NCBI GenBank assembly: GCA_018654125.1
Contig: JABIME010000048.1
Coordinates: 1 to 9,768, forward strand
Direction: 5' to 3'
From: Candidatus Cloacimonadota bacterium
Lineage (GTDB): Bacteria; Cloacimonadota; Cloacimonadia; Cloacimonadales; TCS61
Length of the DNA: 9,768 nt
Under the pieces are notes generated by a model. It searched no databases. It had not been told where the DNA came from and saw nothing but the letters and a program-made list of their open reading frames with translations. Both the position numbers and the translations under genes were made by a program. Positions 6,938-9,768 of the stretch are shown piece after piece (the first letter of the stretch is position 1; each line of letters begins with the position of its first letter).

Positions 6938-8137
6938 CTATTCATCTCGCAGCGCATCAGCAGGTTCTATTGATGATGCAATTCGACTGGGATACCATGC
7001 ACATAAGCTGGTGATAAGATAGATCACCAAAACTGAAATCACATAGCTCATTATATAGATCGAATTGGAAAATATAGGTAACAAACCAAGTAGGGGAAAT
7101 TGCAAGGCAAAGAAGCTGCCGAAGATCATAGCAAATGTCGAGAGCACAAGTGCTTCACCAATGATCTGCCCTTGAATTTTACTAGCTGAAGAGCCTAAAG
7201 CTCTTCTAAGACCGATCTCACCTCTTCTACGATTTGTATTATACCAGATCACACCAAATAAACCAAGACCAACATTGATGATAAGAAAAGCGCAGACAAT
7301 AGCCATAATAACAGGAATGATAAGTGTTTGAATATTTGCAGATCTCTTGAGTGATTCTAAAGGATTTACCTTAAATTGCCAATCTTTATTGATCCCTTCT
7401 AAACGTTTGGTTAGAATTTGTTCAAATTTAATGCCTGTATTTGGTTTCATTTTCAAAAGTACTCTACTACCTAAAGCCTCTCCGCCAAATCGAGCAAAAT
7501 CAGAATTATTCTCCAGTGATATCCTGCGGTATGTAAGTCTAGAAGAGCCGGTGAAACGACCACCTTTACGAAACTCTCCGATCACACCGATTACCTGATG
7601 CTCTTCTTCACCGATCATAACAACTTTTCCTAATGCCTCTTCACCTGCAAAAAGTTCATCCTTTACTAAATAATTTATTACTATCGGCTTACGGTTGGCT
7701 GCATTATCAGTTTCATTGAACCATCTGCCTTCTAGGAGCTCGATTCCCAAAACTTCTGCAAGATCATTACTACCTGAATGAAGATTTGAGCTGAATTCAA
7801 TTCCGTTGTATTCCAAATGCACCTGACTAAATACCGAGGGAGCAAATAGATATGATACTGAATAGGCAAAACTCTCCACTTCAGGAGTACTCTTCAGTAC
7901 ATTCTCAACTTGCCTGAATGTCTCAATTTTCTCGTTCATTGAATCATCTTTCCAATCCATAGTGATCTTCCACACATTCTCATATTCAAACCCAAGCGGT
8001 TTGAAGTAGTTTCCAATTGTATATACAAGAAATGATGCCACCAAAAAAAGGACAATAAAGGAGATGAAAATACCAAGTGATGTCATAAAATTTTCTTTCT
8101 TTCTGAACCAGATAACCCTAAAAAAATGTCTAATCAT
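6938..8137 (-). CDS. FtsX/MacB-type ABC transporter permease (type B, full length)
   Basis: This 399-aa inner-membrane protein has the four-helix MacB/FtsX plan: TM1 about 18-42, a large periplasmic domain (about 45-268), then TM2 (271-296), TM3 (328-350) and TM4 (361-383). The periplasmic part has the MacB-like pattern, including VLGIELLEGRWF and HQVIGVIGEFRKGGRF. The cytoplasmic loop GEIGLRRALGSS (coupling to the ATPase) and the C-terminal YPSRIASSIEPADALRDE are family signatures. Such permeases usually act with a MacB-type ATPase and often a periplasmic adaptor, driving export or mechanotransmission across the envelope. It has no fused ATPase, unlike E. coli MacB. ATG 8137 overlaps the previous permease's TGA by 4 nt, and AGGGAGG inside that gene provides its ribosome binding site. 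Its C-terminal 110 residues are about half identical by eye to the partial permease at 9401-9768. Substrate unknown. Confidence 0.92.
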   Translation of the reverse strand: MIRHFFRVIWFRKKENFMTSLGIFISFIVLFLVASFLVYTIGNYFKPLGFEYENVWKITMDWKDDSMNEKIETFRQVENVLKSTPEVESFAYSVSYLFAPSVFSQVHLEYNGIEFSSNLHSGSNDLAEVLGIELLEGRWFNETDNAANRKPIVINYLVKDELFAGEEALGKVVMIGEEEHQVIGVIGEFRKGGRFTGSSRLTYRRISLENNSDFARFGGEALGSRVLLKMKPNTGIKFEQILTKRLEGINKDWQFKVNPLESLKRSANIQTLIIPVIMAIVCAFLIINVGLGLFGVIWYNTNRRRGEIGLRRALGSSASKIQGQIIGEALVLSTFAMIFGSFFALQFPLLGLLPIFSNSIYIMSYVISVLVIYLITSLCAWYPSRIASSIEPADALRDE

Positions 8138-9381
8138 TTGTTACCTCCCTGAATGATCTCTGCCGGTTGTAATCGTGACATCCTTATAGCAGGATATACA
8201 CCAGATATAAAGCCAAAAAATACAGCGATCAGCATACTGGTGATAAAAATCCTGAAATTAAGAGTAAATGTCATATCAGGAATAATCTGACTTTGATTAA
8301 CCAAGACTAGTATGATTGCTGCAAGTAATAAACTTAGTAATCCACCTATAATTGTAACAATAATATTTTCGATTATAAACTGTATTACAAGCGTTATTGA
8401 TGATGCACCAAAAGATTTACGAATACCTATCTCTGAAGATCGCTCCATGATTCTGCTCATGTTGATGTTTACTAAATTCACCGCGGGAAGAATCATAAAA
8501 ATAGTCATTAATGAAAAAAGTATGAGCATAAAAGGTCTAATGTTGCCCTCTTCTTTTTTAAAGATCTGCCGAGCCAGAGCTTCACCATAAGTAGAAGCAT
8601 TTGTAAGAAGTGATTTAAATCTCCCTTCCGGAAACTCTATATTCTCAAGATTTTTTAAAAGTTCCGATTGGATTTTCGGGAAATCTTTTTTCTCGTGTGC
8701 TAGCAGCATGGAAAACCAGCCTGGGAAAGTACCTGTAATAGAAGGTTTATAAAGATCTGTTTTCGTGTGCCCCAAAGGTATCCAGATATCAGCATATGGC
8801 ATAATGCGGAGAATAGAGACATTCTTAACAACACCAATAACACGATAATTCTCACCATCAGCCTCAATATATTCTCCCACACAGGAAAATCCGTCAAAAT
8901 ATTCATTACGTAAACGTTCATTGATCACAGCTACATGTTCAATATTCTCTTCCTGTTGTTTATTGAATGGTTTTCCTTCCAGAAAATCAAACTCCAATAT
9001 TTCCCAGAATTCACTGTCGGTATATTTAAGCCCCATATTTATCTTCCTCTCTCCTTTAAATACTTGAAGCGGATTATGAAATGAAGAGAGCGATATTAAT
9101 TCTGGTGTTTTCATAGATTTTACATATTTATTGAAAAACCAGGGGCTGAACAATGGACCGGAAGAATTTCCATTCGATTCAGAAGTGAGTGAACCCATGG
9201 TTACAGAGAGTGTTCTATCCAGCTTAGTTTCTGGATAGTATGGACCAAAAGTGTGATCGAGTGCTGACGTGATAAGTACGAGAATGAGCAGTGTGAAACT
9301 GATCCCGAACAAGCTGATGAAGGTGAACAACTTGTGCCGTGTCATCACTTTAAAGGCTATTTTTAGATAATTTAATAACAT
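8134..9381 (-). CDS. FtsX/MacB-type ABC transporter permease (type A, full length)
   Basis: This 415-aa inner-membrane permease has TM1 about 18-41, a MacB-like periplasmic domain (about 45-275), and three C-terminal helices (284-306, 334-361, 376-397). The loop SSEIGIRKSFGASS after TM2 and the ending GVYPAIRMSRLQPAEI are typical of the family, and the middle contains EFDFLEGKPF and YRVIGVVKNV. It differs clearly from the type B neighbours, for example at the N-terminus (KIAFKVMTRHKLFTFISL) and in lacking the DALRDE-like tail. A and B therefore likely form heterodimeric pairs. ATG 9381 is preceded by AAGGAG five nt away. The gene starts 19 nt after the upstream partial permease and overlaps the next permease by 4 nt, so all are one transcription unit. 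No substrate can be assigned. Confidence 0.92.
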   Translation of the reverse strand: MLLNYLKIAFKVMTRHKLFTFISLFGISFTLLILVLITSALDHTFGPYYPETKLDRTLSVTMGSLTSESNGNSSGPLFSPWFFNKYVKSMKTPELISLSSFHNPLQVFKGERKINMGLKYTDSEFWEILEFDFLEGKPFNKQQEENIEHVAVINERLRNEYFDGFSCVGEYIEADGENYRVIGVVKNVSILRIMPYADIWIPLGHTKTDLYKPSITGTFPGWFSMLLAHEKKDFPKIQSELLKNLENIEFPEGRFKSLLTNASTYGEALARQIFKKEEGNIRPFMLILFSLMTIFMILPAVNLVNINMSRIMERSSEIGIRKSFGASSITLVIQFIIENIIVTIIGGLLSLLLAAIILVLVNQSQIIPDMTFTLNFRIFITSMLIAVFFGFISGVYPAIRMSRLQPAEIIQGGNK

Positions 9382-9400
9382 TTTATCTCCTTAATGTTTT

Positions 9401-9768
9401 TTATTCATCATGCAGTGCTTCTGAAGGTTCAAGTTCTGCTGCTAATCTACTTGGATAGAACGCACACATTGCAGTAATGAGATAGATAACTAAAATTGAT
9501 ACAAAATATGAGATGTAGAAGATATCAGATCGAAGCCAGCCTGAGATAAATACTTTAAGTTGAAAGACGATAAAGCTTCCCAAAATAAGACTGAATGTAG
9601 ATAAAACAAGGGTTTCACCGATAATTTGAGAGTAGATATTTTTAGCAGTTGAGCCAAATGACCTGCGGATCCCGATCTCAGATTTGCGGAAATTGATGTT
9701 GTACCAGAGAATCCCGAAAAGACCGAGTGAAACGTTGATTACTAAGAATAGTGAGATGAAGGCAAAAA
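9401..9768 (-). CDS. FtsX/MacB-type ABC transporter permease (type B paralogue, C-terminal part only)
   Basis: The frame is open from the window edge to the TAA at 9401-9403, giving about 122 C-terminal residues; an internal TTG at 9583 is not a start. It contains the end of TM2 (FISLFLVINVSLGLFGILWY), the ATPase-coupling loop SEIGIRRSFGST, TM3, TM4 and the ending YPSRLAAELEPSEALHDE. About half of the residues match the type B permease at 6938-8137, including QIIGE, LVLSTF and LVIYLIT. Partial only because it runs off the window; there is no sign of damage. Order on this strand is B, A, B, pointing to duplication of a permease pair. The start, and any ATPase or adaptor genes, would be further upstream on this strand. 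Confidence 0.9.
   Translation of the reverse strand, partial: FAFISLFLVINVSLGLFGILWYNINFRKSEIGIRRSFGSTAKNIYSQIIGETLVLSTFSLILGSFIVFQLKVFISGWLRSDIFYISYFVSILVIYLITAMCAFYPSRLAAELEPSEALHDE

Noticed and set aside
9382..9400. Possible regulated promoter before the type A permease
   Set aside because: The gap is 19 nt and filled by the ribosome binding site; the gene is read from upstream.
1..9768. tRNA or rRNA genes, CRISPR arrays, insertion sequences, phage genes or toxin-antitoxin pairs
   Set aside because: None seen; all space except short gaps is taken by recognisable conserved genes, and no direct-repeat arrays or transposase motifs are present.

Overview
The window is an AT-rich (roughly 37% G+C by eye), densely coded bacterial chromosome segment. 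Its first gene ends in an NFPNPFNP-type, FlgD-Ig-like sorting domain, and its regulators are an NtrC-type response regulator with an NtrB/NtrY-like kinase of the kind common in the FCB superphylum. These point to a Gram-negative FCB lineage. Candidatus Cloacimonadota or a near relative (Marinimicrobia, Ignavibacteria) fits best, but the exact phylum is inference.

Plus strand, 1-4141. The 3' end of a secreted, fibronectin type III-like protein (1-626) stops before a strong intrinsic terminator (671-708). Three same-strand genes follow: mnmA (tRNA 2-thiouridylase, 726-1775), a WecB-type UDP-GlcNAc 2-epimerase (1814-2926) and, 3 nt later, an L-fucose/L-arabinose isomerase-fold protein (2930-4141). 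The tight spacing of the last two suggests a shared carbohydrate role. A perfect 13-bp inverted repeat (4141-4173) lies between the convergent gene sets.

Minus strand, 9768-4188, in transcription order: the C-terminal part of an FtsX/MacB-type ABC permease (runs off the window), a full permease of a second type, a full permease of the first type, an NtrC-family response regulator and its histidine kinase. Spacings are 19 nt, a 4-nt overlap, 69 nt and a 4-nt overlap. The permeases alternate B-A-B, which suggests duplication of an A/B pair. No ATPase or membrane-fusion subunit is visible; these may lie upstream of the window.

The kinase has two membrane segments with almost no periplasmic loop, so it has no obvious extracytoplasmic sensor. 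Linked to MacB-fold permeases, this resembles in logic the Firmicutes Bce modules, where the transporter senses and signals to a loopless kinase, but built here from NtrB/NtrC-type parts. This is the most interesting hypothesis in the window. Other points worth checking are a CxxC...C version of MnmA, the epimerase-isomerase pair, a promoter that may sit inside the terminator upstream of mnmA, an ambiguous start of the response regulator, and a marked excess of GATC. There are no tRNA or rRNA genes, CRISPR arrays, insertion sequences or broken genes, and no gene-free stretch longer than 100 nt.
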